NCBI GenBank assembly: GCA_963933885.1 | Contig: CAWVWF010000023.1 | Location: 1 to 24,969, forward strand | Reading direction: 5' to 3' | Origin: CAWVWF01 sp963933885 | GTDB lineage: Bacteria; Bacteroidota; Bacteroidia; Flavobacteriales_C; GCA-002722245 | DNA length: 24,969 nucleotides | In this document: piece by piece, positions 16,391-24,064 of the stretch | Position numbering within the stretch: position 1 is the stretch's first letter | Layout of the letters: each line of letters begins with the position of its first letter | Program-made: the position numbers and the translations under genes | Notes under the pieces: generated by a model | Database searches by the model: none | Seen by the model: the letters and a program-made list of their open reading frames with translations, nothing else | Told to the model about the DNA's origin: nothing

Positions 16391-17163
16391 GGCTTCTTTA
16401 TCATTAATTTATTAAATACACCTGTAAGGATAACTAGATATGCAATGGCTACTCCCATCAAACCTCCTACACTTACATCCAATGCTGAATGAGCGCCAAT
16501 GGCAACCCGACTAATTGCTACTAATGCAGCCCAGCCAACAAATACAAGTACCCCTAATTTAAGTAATGGAAATGAACTATCTAGAAATAAATAGGTGAGT
16601 AATGTTGCAATCCAAAAGGAAATAAATGCGTGACCAGAGGGAAAAGAAAATCCGGTTTCGAATGCCCAATGCTTTAAAACCAATGGGTGAATATTTTTAA
16701 TATGTGGGCTAACTTGCTCTCCTAAAAGGACTGAATTAAGTTCTATCGATCTGCTTAATTTAGTGCTGTTCTCTCCATAAAAATTTTCCAAATTCAGCAA
16801 CTTATGTTCTTCTAAAATCAGAGCATATGGCCGTGGAGAATTTGTGACCTGTTTTAAATTGTGTTCGTTTACTTTAGCCAAGCAAACTGTACAAATCAAA
16901 ATAAAAGTTAAGCCTAAACCAAAACTTTTTAGTGTTTGAAGTGCTGTGTTTTTTTTAAGAATGAGTAGCAATATAATCGCTGTTCCAATTGGCATTCCGA
17001 TAGTCCCTCCTGTTTCGGTTAGAAACAACCAAATATATGGATAGAAGGAATCTTTATTGATTCCAGTAAAAGCAATTGGCGTGAAAAACGATATTAACAC
17101 AACAAGGATTAACCCTGAAAGACTTATTAAAATCGTAGTAAATAATCTATTTTTTGTGATCAT
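16387..17163 (-). CDS. PAP2-superfamily membrane lipid phosphatase
   Basis: A 258-residue protein with about six transmembrane helices and the complete three-part phosphatase signature: K104-x6-RP (111-112), PSGH (175-178, catalytic-support His178) and SR-x5-H225-x3-D229. Such enzymes dephosphorylate undecaprenyl pyrophosphate, phosphatidylglycerol phosphate, phosphatidate or lipid A. An insertion of about 50 residues between the first two motifs (hydrophilic, NLENFYGENSTK) is larger than in BacA-type or PgpB minimal forms and may be periplasmic. It is upstream of and coupled to the glycosyltransferase gene, with divergent queD on the other side. Confidence 0.88.
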   Translation of the reverse strand: MITKNRLFTTILISLSGLILVVLISFFTPIAFTGINKDSFYPYIWLFLTETGGTIGMPIGTAIILLLILKKNTALQTLKSFGLGLTFILICTVCLAKVNEHNLKQVTNSPRPYALILEEHKLLNLENFYGENSTKLSRSIELNSVLLGEQVSPHIKNIHPLVLKHWAFETGFSFPSGHAFISFWIATLLTYLFLDSSFPLLKLGVLVFVGWAALVAISRVAIGAHSALDVSVGGLMGVAIAYLVILTGVFNKLMIKKP

Positions 17164-17361
17164 TATGTAACGCTAGAAGGTTCTTATTTCCCTTTCAAAT
17201 CTACTGAAGATAAAAGTAAATAAGAAATGCATTCATTCTATCATTTTATTGGAAAATATGACTGGCAAGACGCAAAAATTGAAAGTACAATATTCACGAT
17301 TTTTTTCTGAAAACTGATTTAATTCAGTCCCTCAATTACAATTGAAAGGTATTTTTACTGA

Positions 17362-17787
17362 ATGTCAAAAGTGAGAATAACAAAGCAATTTAATTTTGAA
17401 ATGGCGCATGCATTATACAACTATGATGGAGCATGTAAAAACATTCATGGTCACTCTTATGTGTTAGAAATAACACTAAAAGGAGAGATCAAGAAATGTG
17501 GATTTGTGATAGATTTTAAAGAGCTCAAATTCATTGTAAATAAAGAAATTATTGAAAAATTAGATCATGCATTACTACTCTATAATCAGTCTTTTAAACA
17601 ATTCCCAGAACTAAGATCATTATCAACCAAAAAAATCGAAGTGGATTTTAACCCCACTTGCGAAAACATGTTGATCTATTTTGTGGATGCTTTAAAGGAT
17701 AAATTGCCTTCGGATGTGAACTTAGAAAAGGTTTTTTTAAGGGAAACACCTTCTTCATTTGCTGAGTGGTTTACTTCGGATAATTAA
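17362..17787 (+). CDS. queD: 6-carboxy-tetrahydropterin synthase (QueD/PTPS family)
   Basis: A 141-residue enzyme of the PTPS fold. Zinc ligands are H16, H29 and H31 (HGH), with the catalytic C25 four residues before the HGH as in QueD. DFKELK is the usual LD/DFxxLK segment, KLDHALL holds the second catalytic pair, and RETPSSFAEW has the substrate-anchoring Glu. It converts dihydroneopterin triphosphate to 6-carboxy-tetrahydropterin in the queuosine/7-deazaguanine pathway. The other que genes are not in the window. A mammalian-type PTPS activity is the alternative, but the short bacterial length and C-x3-HGH fit QueD. Confidence 0.92.
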   Translation: MSKVRITKQFNFEMAHALYNYDGACKNIHGHSYVLEITLKGEIKKCGFVIDFKELKFIVNKEIIEKLDHALLLYNQSFKQFPELRSLSTKKIEVDFNPTCENMLIYFVDALKDKLPSDVNLEKVFLRETPSSFAEWFTSDN

Positions 17788-17882
17788 GATAAACTAGCTC
17801 TTTAATTTATTGTTAATCAACAACATGTCCAATATAGAAAACGAATCCGATATAAAATGTTGCCTATGCATTAAAAGATCAT

Positions 17883-18140
17883 ATGTTGTGCAACTTCAAT
17901 AAAAAGTTTGCCACAAAAAACAAGCTTCAATCTTACCTGAAATTGGATAAAAAAGGGGGAAATAACAATCTAATTCACGAAGATTTTTCTTCTGACTGGA
18001 CCAGAGATAATTTCGGACCTGTAGTTATTAAAGGCGACGATGTTTTTTTCATGAGTGACAATAGACATAATGCCCTAGATTCAAGAGGTTATGGCCTAAT
18101 GCCTTTTTCTAATATTATAGGGGTTGTAGTTGTGAAGTAA
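17883..18140 (+). pseudogene. lepB: Signal peptidase I C-terminal fragment
   Basis: An 85-codon frame whose second half matches the end of type I signal peptidases: DWTRDNFGPVVIKGDDVFFMSDNRHNALDSRGYGL...IIGVVVVK, including box E (usually GDNR-N-S-DSR, here SDNRHNALDSR). The membrane anchor, the catalytic serine box (S-M-x-PT) and the general-base lysine box are all missing, so it cannot be an active peptidase. The 60 bp before the ATG contain short frames that may be further decayed parts. Most likely a remnant after deletion of the 5' two-thirds; a full lepB must exist elsewhere. Confidence 0.72.
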
Positions 18141-18228
18141 TCAATGAATACCCAACGCTTTCTCTATCAGGATTGGCAAATAATAAACGTGCTGAAATTT
18201 TAATTTGATAATGCCTTAGTTTGGCATT

Positions 18229-18789
18229 ATGAAACGAACTATTAAAAGGGTAACATTAATTTTATGCGCTATTTTCTTGCTGCACGAAATCATTATAATT
18301 TCTGATGGACTTATCGATGATGATATTTCTCAAGTAAATGTTGCTGTAATTCTAGGAAGTAAAGTAAATACAGATGGAAGCTTATCTGAAAGATTGAAAG
18401 CCCGCTTAGACTGTGGTTTAAAACTGTATACAGATACTTTGGTTAAAGAAATATATGTAAGTGGAGGATTAGGTAAAGAAGGGCATTATGAGGGTACTGT
18501 AATGGCGGAGTATTTAATTTCGAAAGGTGTTCCTAGAACTTCAGTAAAAGTGGACAATTTAGGTGTCAATACAAGAAGTACAGCCGTAAATTTCAAAAAG
18601 GATTATCCATCAGAAACAGTAGCCATAGTTGTATCCCAATACTTTCATATTACCCGTTGTAAATTAGCATTTACACAAGTAGGTATTTCAAATGTAATGG
18701 GTGTACATTGTGATCACTTTGAACTTAGAGATCCCTACTCTTCGTTTCGAGAGTTCTTTGGGTATTATAAATATTTACTGAAATATTAG
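18229..18789 (+). CDS. YdcF/SanA-like (DUF218) membrane-anchored protein
   Basis: A 186-residue protein with one N-terminal membrane helix (7-25) and a DUF218 domain: VAVILGSKVNTDGSLSERLKARLDCGLKLY (38-67), VSGGLGKEGHYEGTVMAEYL (77-96), VKVDNLGVNTRSTAVNF (106-122) and SQYFHITR (136-143). These are the conserved nucleotide-like binding loops of SanA/ElyC/YdcF, proteins affecting envelope permeability and peptidoglycan or lipid carrier metabolism. Biochemical activity is not settled for the family. It stands alone. Confidence 0.85.
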   Translation: MKRTIKRVTLILCAIFLLHEIIIISDGLIDDDISQVNVAVILGSKVNTDGSLSERLKARLDCGLKLYTDTLVKEIYVSGGLGKEGHYEGTVMAEYLISKGVPRTSVKVDNLGVNTRSTAVNFKKDYPSETVAIVVSQYFHITRCKLAFTQVGISNVMGVHCDHFELRDPYSSFREFFGYYKYLLKY

Positions 18790-18912
18790 ACGGCAATATT
18801 TTGTCTTATTCTTTACTGAATGCCTGACCTTTTTTTGGGTTTACTAATTTTTTCATCTAGATTTACTTTCGAAAAGCAACAGATTTCAATCTGTGTTCAA
18901 TAGTAATTCAAA

Positions 18913-19968
18913 ATGAAATCAAATCATTTACATATTCAGTTTCTCGGGGCAATCATTTTAGGTTTAGTCTTTATAAAACTTCAAATGATTGAATGGATTT
19001 TCGGGTCTACTTTATATGGTGTTTTTTTAATTTATAAGATCGTTTCTTCGATGACCTTAATCGAGTTTGAAACTAGTAATAGTTATGATTATATAGTTCG
19101 AGAAGAAGAGAATTCATATCTAAAATACTTATCTGGAGGGATTTGTTTATACCTATGTTCATTAGCAATATGGACTGATTTGTTAGGTTTGTTTGATGAA
19201 GGTCAAATCGTGGAAATCAGAGCCTTTTACGGTATCTTTTTACTACTAGGCCTTGTCACATTATTTGGTAAAACAAAACCAAAAAGAATCAAAATATTTA
19301 ACGTTGAAAGTGATGATAACTCAGAAAGTGTTTCTGATAAAGACTTGGTTTTTTTAAACAAATATGCAGAAAAAAATGATTTTAAGAAGTTTGTTTTTAA
19401 TAAACAGGAAATCGATTTTGTAACTTCCGTTGTTGCTCAAATAATTGCAGTAGTAATTGTGTTGCTTTGCACCCTAAGCTTGTTTGGTTTTGGTGCCCTT
19501 GGCGTTTTTGAAGATAATGATGTTGAGGGAATGGTTGTAAATATTGGTCTACTTAGTGTTGGTGGTATTGTATCATATATTATTATTCCAGTATTCTATG
19601 GATCCATACAGCCTGATGCCTGTCGGTTTCATTTGAATACTGAAACCAGTTTTTTGAAAATTCCCTTCGACGTAGGAATTAAGGTGGATAACAACCAAAG
19701 AACCTTTCATTTTGGGGAAATCCATAAAGTAGAATTTGCTACAACAAAAGAATATGTTAGCAATTCTCGTAATGATTCCCCTTCTTATGATAAGTACATT
19801 TTTACTATCAATTTAATACTAGACGATTCTAAGAAAGCGATCTATTATAATTCTAGTAATAAAATCCAGGATCACGATATAAAGAAGTTTGTATTCCTAG
19901 TTGCTAAACAAGTTGCAATCTTAACAAAATCAGAATTAGTTATTTCAAATAACATAATTGATAAATGA
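18913..19968 (+). CDS. Hypothetical multi-pass membrane protein
   Basis: A 351-residue protein not recognised as any family. Hydrophobic segments lie at about 9-28, 30-50, 71-91, 104-119, 168-198 and 208-231, giving roughly six helices in a 4+2 arrangement, with a charged linker (120-165) between. The C-terminal 100 residues (from about 245) are soluble with alternating strands (FKIPFDVGIKVDNNQRTFHFGEIHKVEFATT, IFTINLILDDSKKAIYYN), reminiscent of small PH-like or YcxB-like domains after a membrane region. Codon use looks ordinary for the window. A 7-bp hairpin follows about 30 bp downstream, and then an 800-bp gene-free region. Confidence 0.7.
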   Translation: MKSNHLHIQFLGAIILGLVFIKLQMIEWIFGSTLYGVFLIYKIVSSMTLIEFETSNSYDYIVREEENSYLKYLSGGICLYLCSLAIWTDLLGLFDEGQIVEIRAFYGIFLLLGLVTLFGKTKPKRIKIFNVESDDNSESVSDKDLVFLNKYAEKNDFKKFVFNKQEIDFVTSVVAQIIAVVIVLLCTLSLFGFGALGVFEDNDVEGMVVNIGLLSVGGIVSYIIIPVFYGSIQPDACRFHLNTETSFLKIPFDVGIKVDNNQRTFHFGEIHKVEFATTKEYVSNSRNDSPSYDKYIFTINLILDDSKKAIYYNSSNKIQDHDIKKFVFLVAKQVAILTKSELVISNNIIDK

Positions 19969-20270
19969 AACCGTTTTATATTTAATTACTTGGCACCAAC
20001 TATACTGATAGTATAGCTCCCAAAAATCTATATCTTCAATAGCAACTACTATATTGCATTTCATAATTTCACCGACTAAAACCAATTAATTGCAGAATAT
20101 TCATGTAAACTACTAACTATCACTGATATCAAGCGGACACTTTTTAACAATTCATACTTAATATTTTTAATTGAATTATATTTTAATTCTATGCGGACAC
20201 CGTACATTGGAATCATAATTAATTGAACCCTAGCGATAATCTAATTAATGAAAAAAATTATTTTTAAATA

Positions 20271-20328
20271 AAGGGGACGTTCACCAAGTAAATAATATGA
20301 CAGCAAAATTATGTAGTATCGAAATCTT
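20271..20328. repeat. 58-bp repeat flanking intron end, copy 1
   Basis: Starts AAGGGGAC and ends GTAGTATCGAAATCTT. Similar over its whole length to 24731-24787, with about a dozen substitutions and a short length difference. It occupies the 3'-exon side of the intron fragment. Possibly the end of an insertion element; identity unknown. Confidence 0.75.
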
Positions 20329-20332
20329 GGTC

Positions 20333-20405
20333 GTCGAGTAGGTAAAGGGACTTCCCCCAAAACCTCTCACAGAACCGTACGTGATACTCTCGCATCATAC
20401 GGCTC
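20333..20405 (-). ncRNA. Group II intron 3' end (domains V and VI), copy 1
   Basis: Read on the minus strand, 20405-20372 is a complete 34-nt domain V: an 8-bp lower helix containing the AGC catalytic triad (positions 2-4), a 2-nt bulge, a 6-bp upper helix and a GAGA tetraloop (C-GAGA-G). Domain VI follows, with an unpaired A seven bases from the end in CCTACTCGAC and a terminal AY dinucleotide as expected of bacterial introns. Domains I-IV, a 5' GTGCG end and a reverse transcriptase are not seen upstream, so this is a 3' fragment (5'-truncated retro-insertion or deletion remnant). Confidence 0.85.
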
Positions 20406-20490
20406 TTGTTATGTAATTAAAGTGTTTTAAAGATTGTCCAGTGATAAAACAAAGTTGGATAATCCCTTTTTATTAAAGTGGACCATGACT

Positions 20491-20752
20491 GGGTCAGGCC
20501 CCTAGTAAAGAGTACAACAGATTAAAAGTCCAATTCGGAATCCTATAAAAACAAAAAAGCCTACAAGTTAAATCGTCCTGAAACTCGCTTAATTTATCTT
20601 TTAGTTTTTATTTCATAACAGACTGCTACACTGTGTTTGTAAATGTGTAGTTAGTGAAATTTACGACACCATTATACTGCCTTTCCACTGCCATCAAATT
20701 AATGTTAATCAAAATACGGCTCTAGGCAAAATGTTTACTTGGGGCCTGACGC
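20491..20752. mobile_element. MITE-like element with 19-bp imperfect terminal inverted repeats
   Basis: GGGTCAGGCCCCTAGTAAA at 20491-20509 is matched, inverted, by TTTACTTGGGGCCTGACGC at 20734-20752, 17 of 19 positions. The 262-bp unit has no open frame of note. Inverted repeats with a GGGGCCTGAC core resemble the ends seen around REP-associated Y1 transposases, but no transposase is present. No clear target-site duplication was found, so this may instead be a bipartite REP-like structure. Confidence 0.55.
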
Positions 20753-20779
20753 CTTATATTTAAAGCTGGTTGTAATGAA

Positions 20780-21904
20780 TTATTTTATAAAATACATATC
20801 AATTTCCTCGTTATTTTTTATGCGAATTTTTCCCCTCGGGATTACTTCATAGGTTTCCTTTATTTCCTCAAATGTAGATTGAGAAATGTTTATTTTACCA
20901 ATTTCTCCTGCTGTTTCAAGATGAGATGCTATATTAACGGTGTTTCCCCATATATCGAAAGAGTATTTCTTGATTCCAACAACACCCGAAATTATTGATC
21001 CTGTATTAATACCGATTCTAATTTTTAGTGGTTCTTTATTTAATGCTCGAGATTCTTTCTCGTAACTCTTCATGAATTCTATTATTTCTAAAGCACTTTT
21101 AATCGCATCAAGAGCCGGATTCTTAGAGTCGGTATCAATTCCTGCACAAGCCATATATGCATCTCCAATTGTTTTGATTTTCTCAACTTTATTAAAATAA
21201 AAAATACTATCAAAATTACTATACAAGTAATGTAATTCTTTAACTACTTCTTTTGCCGATCGTTTAGCCGAGAAATCTGTAAATCCCTTGAAATCAGTAA
21301 ATACGACTGTACATTTATCGTATGGTTTTGCACTAATTGTTCCTTCTTCTGAAATTTCCTTTAGCTTAGAAACAGGAAATATGTTTGCTAGTAATTTGTT
21401 TATTTTTGCATTATTACGTCGTAATTCAAGTAAATTAACAACTTGCTTTGCAAGTGCCTGAAGCGCGAATTTTTGTCTTTCACTCAAAGTTCTTTCTTTA
21501 TGATCAATTACACATAAAGTTCCTAATGCATAGCCTTCAGGGGAAATTAATGGAATACCAAAATAATATGTAATAAATGGTTCCCCTATAACAAGAGGAC
21601 TGTCTTTGAATCGTATATCAAGACTTGAGTTTTTAACTTCAAACGGCTTGTCCGCTATTTCTATAGCTCTTCCACAAAAAGAAATATCACGACTAGTTTC
21701 TCTAATACCTATTCCGTGATTAGACTTAAACCATTGCCTTTTTTCATCAACAAGACTTATCAAACAAATTGGAGCGTTACATAAATCAGCAGCAATATTA
21801 GTAATATCATCAAAATCTTTCTCAGCGAATGAGTCAAGTACATTATAAGAATGTAAGGCCTCTAATCTTTTTTTCTCGTAATTTATTGATTGTTTACTTG
21901 TCAT
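20780..21904 (-). CDS. GAF-domain class III adenylate cyclase
   Basis: A 374-residue soluble protein. The GAF domain (about 25-162) carries CLISLVDEKRQWFKSN, ISFCGRAI and YALGTLCVIDHKERTLSERQ, a common Bacteroidota sensor type. The cyclase domain (about 190-374) has metal-binding D204 (VFTDFKGFT) and D248 (IGDAYM), purine-selecting K244 and D317 (FDIWGN), which favour ATP over GTP, and N324 of the NIAS motif. The transition-state Arg that normally follows (VNxASR) is replaced by H328, so activity is uncertain. It is divergent from a single-domain response regulator 80 bp away. A cAMP effector could be a Crp-like protein, but the Crp-like proteins in this window lack an obvious cAMP cassette. 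Confidence 0.88.
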   Translation of the reverse strand: MTSKQSINYEKKRLEALHSYNVLDSFAEKDFDDITNIAADLCNAPICLISLVDEKRQWFKSNHGIGIRETSRDISFCGRAIEIADKPFEVKNSSLDIRFKDSPLVIGEPFITYYFGIPLISPEGYALGTLCVIDHKERTLSERQKFALQALAKQVVNLLELRRNNAKINKLLANIFPVSKLKEISEEGTISAKPYDKCTVVFTDFKGFTDFSAKRSAKEVVKELHYLYSNFDSIFYFNKVEKIKTIGDAYMACAGIDTDSKNPALDAIKSALEIIEFMKSYEKESRALNKEPLKIRIGINTGSIISGVVGIKKYSFDIWGNTVNIASHLETAGEIGKINISQSTFEEIKETYEVIPRGKIRIKNNEEIDMYFIK

Positions 21905-21984
21905 AAAATAGAAGTTAATTAATAATAGGTAAAATGCTTTGCTTTATTGTATATTCATTGAAAATAAATTTATAATATTTAGTG

Positions 21985-22374
21985 ATGTCTATTAACAACT
22001 TAATTTTAATAGTAGATGATGATCCGATCACAAGAGCTCTTTTAATGTTTTATCTTAAAGAAAGAGGTTATGATGTGGATGAGGCGATTAATGGAGAAGA
22101 TGCATTACTTCAGTTAAAAACATCTAATCCTTTCCTTGTTATAACAGATTTATATATGCCTAAAATGACTGGGATTGAACTTATAAAATCTATCCGTTTA
22201 GATTTAAAAAGAACTACTCCTATAATAGCAATGAGTTCTGCAGATACCGAAGAACTTATAATGTTTGCTTTTGACTTAGGTATTAATGATATTATAACAA
22301 AACCTTTTGCAGAAGAAGATATATATAGTAGAATTGATAAAATAAGAAATAGTAGATGGATTGGGACAGAATAA
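21985..22374 (+). CDS. Single-domain response regulator (CheY-like receiver)
   Basis: A 129-residue receiver with no output domain. Acidic pocket DDD in LIVDDDPITRALL, phospho-acceptor Asp in VITDLYMPKMTG, Ser in AMSSAD and Lys in IITKPF are all present. An in-frame GTG one codon before the ATG is an alternative start. It is divergent from the GAF-cyclase with an 80-bp shared promoter region, suggesting a functional link: it may receive phosphate from an orphan kinase such as the hybrid kinase at 1147-2985 or act on the cyclase pathway. The linkage is inference from position. Confidence 0.9.
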   Translation: MSINNLILIVDDDPITRALLMFYLKERGYDVDEAINGEDALLQLKTSNPFLVITDLYMPKMTGIELIKSIRLDLKRTTPIIAMSSADTEELIMFAFDLGINDIITKPFAEEDIYSRIDKIRNSRWIGTE

Positions 22375-22426
22375 AATACATCAACAATAATCGATAGTTG
22401 TGAATATATCAGGGCAGCCCCAATAA

Positions 22427-22896
22427 AATATATTAAAAAAAGGAATCACATATTTTGTTTTAGGAGCCATAGTAATGCTTTCGATTTGGTTGTTCTTTTT
22501 AAAGGGCTCTCCCACTTCAAATCATTCTACAGAAGTAATTCAAACAGATACAATTTATATAAATCGCCCTTACAAAGAGGTCATCATCAAAGAGGTGATC
22601 AAACCACAAAAAATCTACATTCATAAAACGGATACATTAATCAGAGAAAGGCTAATCCATGACACGCTTTTCCTAGCAATGGAACTGAATAAAAACATTC
22701 TGAAAATTCACATTATCACTCCAGAAGGCATCCCGATAATCAAACAACATCAGCTTCCCGATTTCCAATCATTAAACCTAGATCACAAAGGTAATATAGA
22801 AATTAAACTGAAAAAAAATCAAGAAAGAAGCTTTGGCGGAATTTAGAAAGGGTTGGAATTGCCATCGGTGGATTTTATCTAGGATCTAAGCTTTAG
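22427..22896 (+). pseudogene. Small membrane-anchored protein gene split by A8 frameshift, no ATG at true N-terminus
   Basis: The longest single frame with an ATG runs from 22475 to 22846 (123 codons), but that ATG lies inside a membrane helix: in-frame codons upstream read KKGITYFVLGAIV before a TAA at 22424-22426. After the helix come a repeated basic-hydrophobic stalk (DTIYINRPYKEVIIKEVI, IYIHKTDTLIRE) and a beta-rich part. At A8 (22811-22818) a -1 shift replaces the nine-residue tail after the run by a tail of 26 residues ending VGIAIGGFYLGSKL, a hydrophobic terminus that fits a holin- or conjugation-type accessory protein. Either the gene is broken, or slippage at A8 makes the full protein. 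The family is not recognised. Confidence 0.6.
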
Positions 22897-22918
22897 TAAA
22901 ACACTGTATAAGCTTATT

Positions 22919-23560
22919 TTATGCTTCCTTTAATCGTGAAATCAATTTAGTTATTTCAGCTTTCCATTCGTAATAACTTACTTCCGTACAAGTGATAGGT
23001 TGTGAAGAACCACTTGAGACAATAACATCCGGCTTTAATAAAATATAATTCTCTAACGTGTTTATAAGAGAATCTATATTCCCTCCATTTCCAGGAAAAA
23101 TTAAAGAATTCCATCCTTTTTCAGATAAATAGACAGTGTCTCCTACAAATAAGTAGCGTTGTTTTTCAATAGGTGAATCAAAAACAAAAGAGATGCTTCC
23201 ATTGGTATGTCCTGGAGTATGCAAAATATCTAAGCCATTAACGTGAGAAGTGTTTTCTTTAATGAGTACATCAACATTACAATATTTTTCAACATGTTTT
23301 CTCTCTAGCTCATGACAAACCAAATCTGAGGAGAATTTATCCTTTATTCTTCTAATAGATGGTCCTAACTCATCACGATGACTTAAGTATTGCGTTTCTA
23401 TTCCTCCAGTTTCTAGAATTATATCGAGATCATTTTCATTGGAAGTATTATAAATAAGAATGTTTGATCTCTTACATTTTAATAAATAAGCGTGTGTATA
23501 TAGTCCTGGAAATGGTGATTCTACAGAGGTTTCCCAAAGATCTCTTTTAATTTGTTTCAT
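22919..23560 (-). CDS. MBL-fold protein with incomplete metal motif
   Basis: A 213-residue protein of metallo-beta-lactamase fold. HTPGHTNGS (H118) and the bridging Asp in LFVGDTVY (D141) are present. The first metal motif, usually HxHxDH, is reduced to LSHRDEL (H61, D63), and the final family His is not found in the closing VSSGSSQP. Related 'THRDE' proteins in other bacteria have the same abbreviated motif, so this is a subfamily feature rather than damage; the metal content and reaction are unknown. It is 55 bp downstream of the DUF4345-like gene on the same strand. Confidence 0.8.
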   Translation of the reverse strand: MKQIKRDLWETSVESPFPGLYTHAYLLKCKRSNILIYNTSNENDLDIILETGGIETQYLSHRDELGPSIRRIKDKFSSDLVCHELERKHVEKYCNVDVLIKENTSHVNGLDILHTPGHTNGSISFVFDSPIEKQRYLFVGDTVYLSEKGWNSLIFPGNGGNIDSLINTLENYILLKPDVIVSSGSSQPITCTEVSYYEWKAEITKLISRLKEA

Positions 23561-23615
23561 AATTTATAAAGTTAAAGTGCTTGACAATTCTTATAAGCTT
23601 GACATTAAAAACTCA

Positions 23616-24017
23616 CTATTTCTCCTCACTATATTTCATCAAAGCAAATAGTCCGATCGAACCCACTACAAATTCGCCTATCATACCAACCATCGCCATT
23701 TCACCAGGATAACCGTCAATTATACAACTTAATAAACGTGCTACTCCATACCCTAAATATAGTACAGGACCCATAATCGAAGATGTATAGGTTAGTCTTT
23801 TAATAAAAACTCCTAATACGATGAGTATTCCAAACCCTACAATAGCTCCTGCAGCTCCTCTGGCTTCATTTATTAAGCTTACTTGCCCATTTAAATCCAT
23901 ATCATTAACTAGAGCGAATGATATTGGATCAAATAGCCTCCAAGAACCAATTACAATTAAATTTCCTCCTAGGTATAATAATGTACCTTTTAATACTTTT
24001 GAGTTTTTCATTTTCAT
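23616..24017 (-). CDS. DUF4345-like four-helix membrane protein
   Basis: A 133-residue protein with four hydrophobic segments and the conserved INEARGAAGAIVGFGILI (second helix region), typical of DUF4345-like proteins, functionally uncharacterised. The start is placed at the Met beginning MKMKNSK; a Met ten codons upstream adds unlikely residues. It follows the broken Crp/Fnr-like regulator on the same strand, as the DoxX-like protein follows its regulator at the left end; a TTAAT-N4-ATTAA palindrome lies in between. The two membrane proteins are of similar size and topology but not obviously homologous in sequence. Confidence 0.78.
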   Translation of the reverse strand: MKMKNSKVLKGTLLYLGGNLIVIGSWRLFDPISFALVNDMDLNGQVSLINEARGAAGAIVGFGILIVLGVFIKRLTYTSSIMGPVLYLGYGVARLLSCIIDGYPGEMAMVGMIGEFVVGSIGLFALMKYSEEK

Positions 24018-24064
24018 AGTTTTAAATTTCAATACAAAATTCAGCACTTATGATTTAACTCGCA

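Larger units (their letters stand above)
19969..20779. other. Gene-free mobile-element scar region
   Basis: An 811-bp region without a credible gene. It contains a hairpin (CTATACT-GAT-AGTATAG, 20000-20016), two GCGGACAC motifs 60 bp apart (about 20134-20141 and 20192-20199), one copy of a 58-bp repeat (20271-20328), a group II intron 3' end (20333-20405) and an inverted-repeat-bounded element (20491-20752). It lies between two unrelated genes and looks like a repeated insertion site. Confidence 0.65.

Noticed and set aside
20714..20722. ATACGGCTC, identical to nine bases of the intron domain V start
   Set aside because: Nine matching bases without the rest of domain V are expected by chance in a window this long.
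22386..22426. Short GTG-initiated peptide before the split membrane-protein gene
   Set aside because: Only about nine codons, no distinct initiation signal; more likely part of the decayed 5' end.
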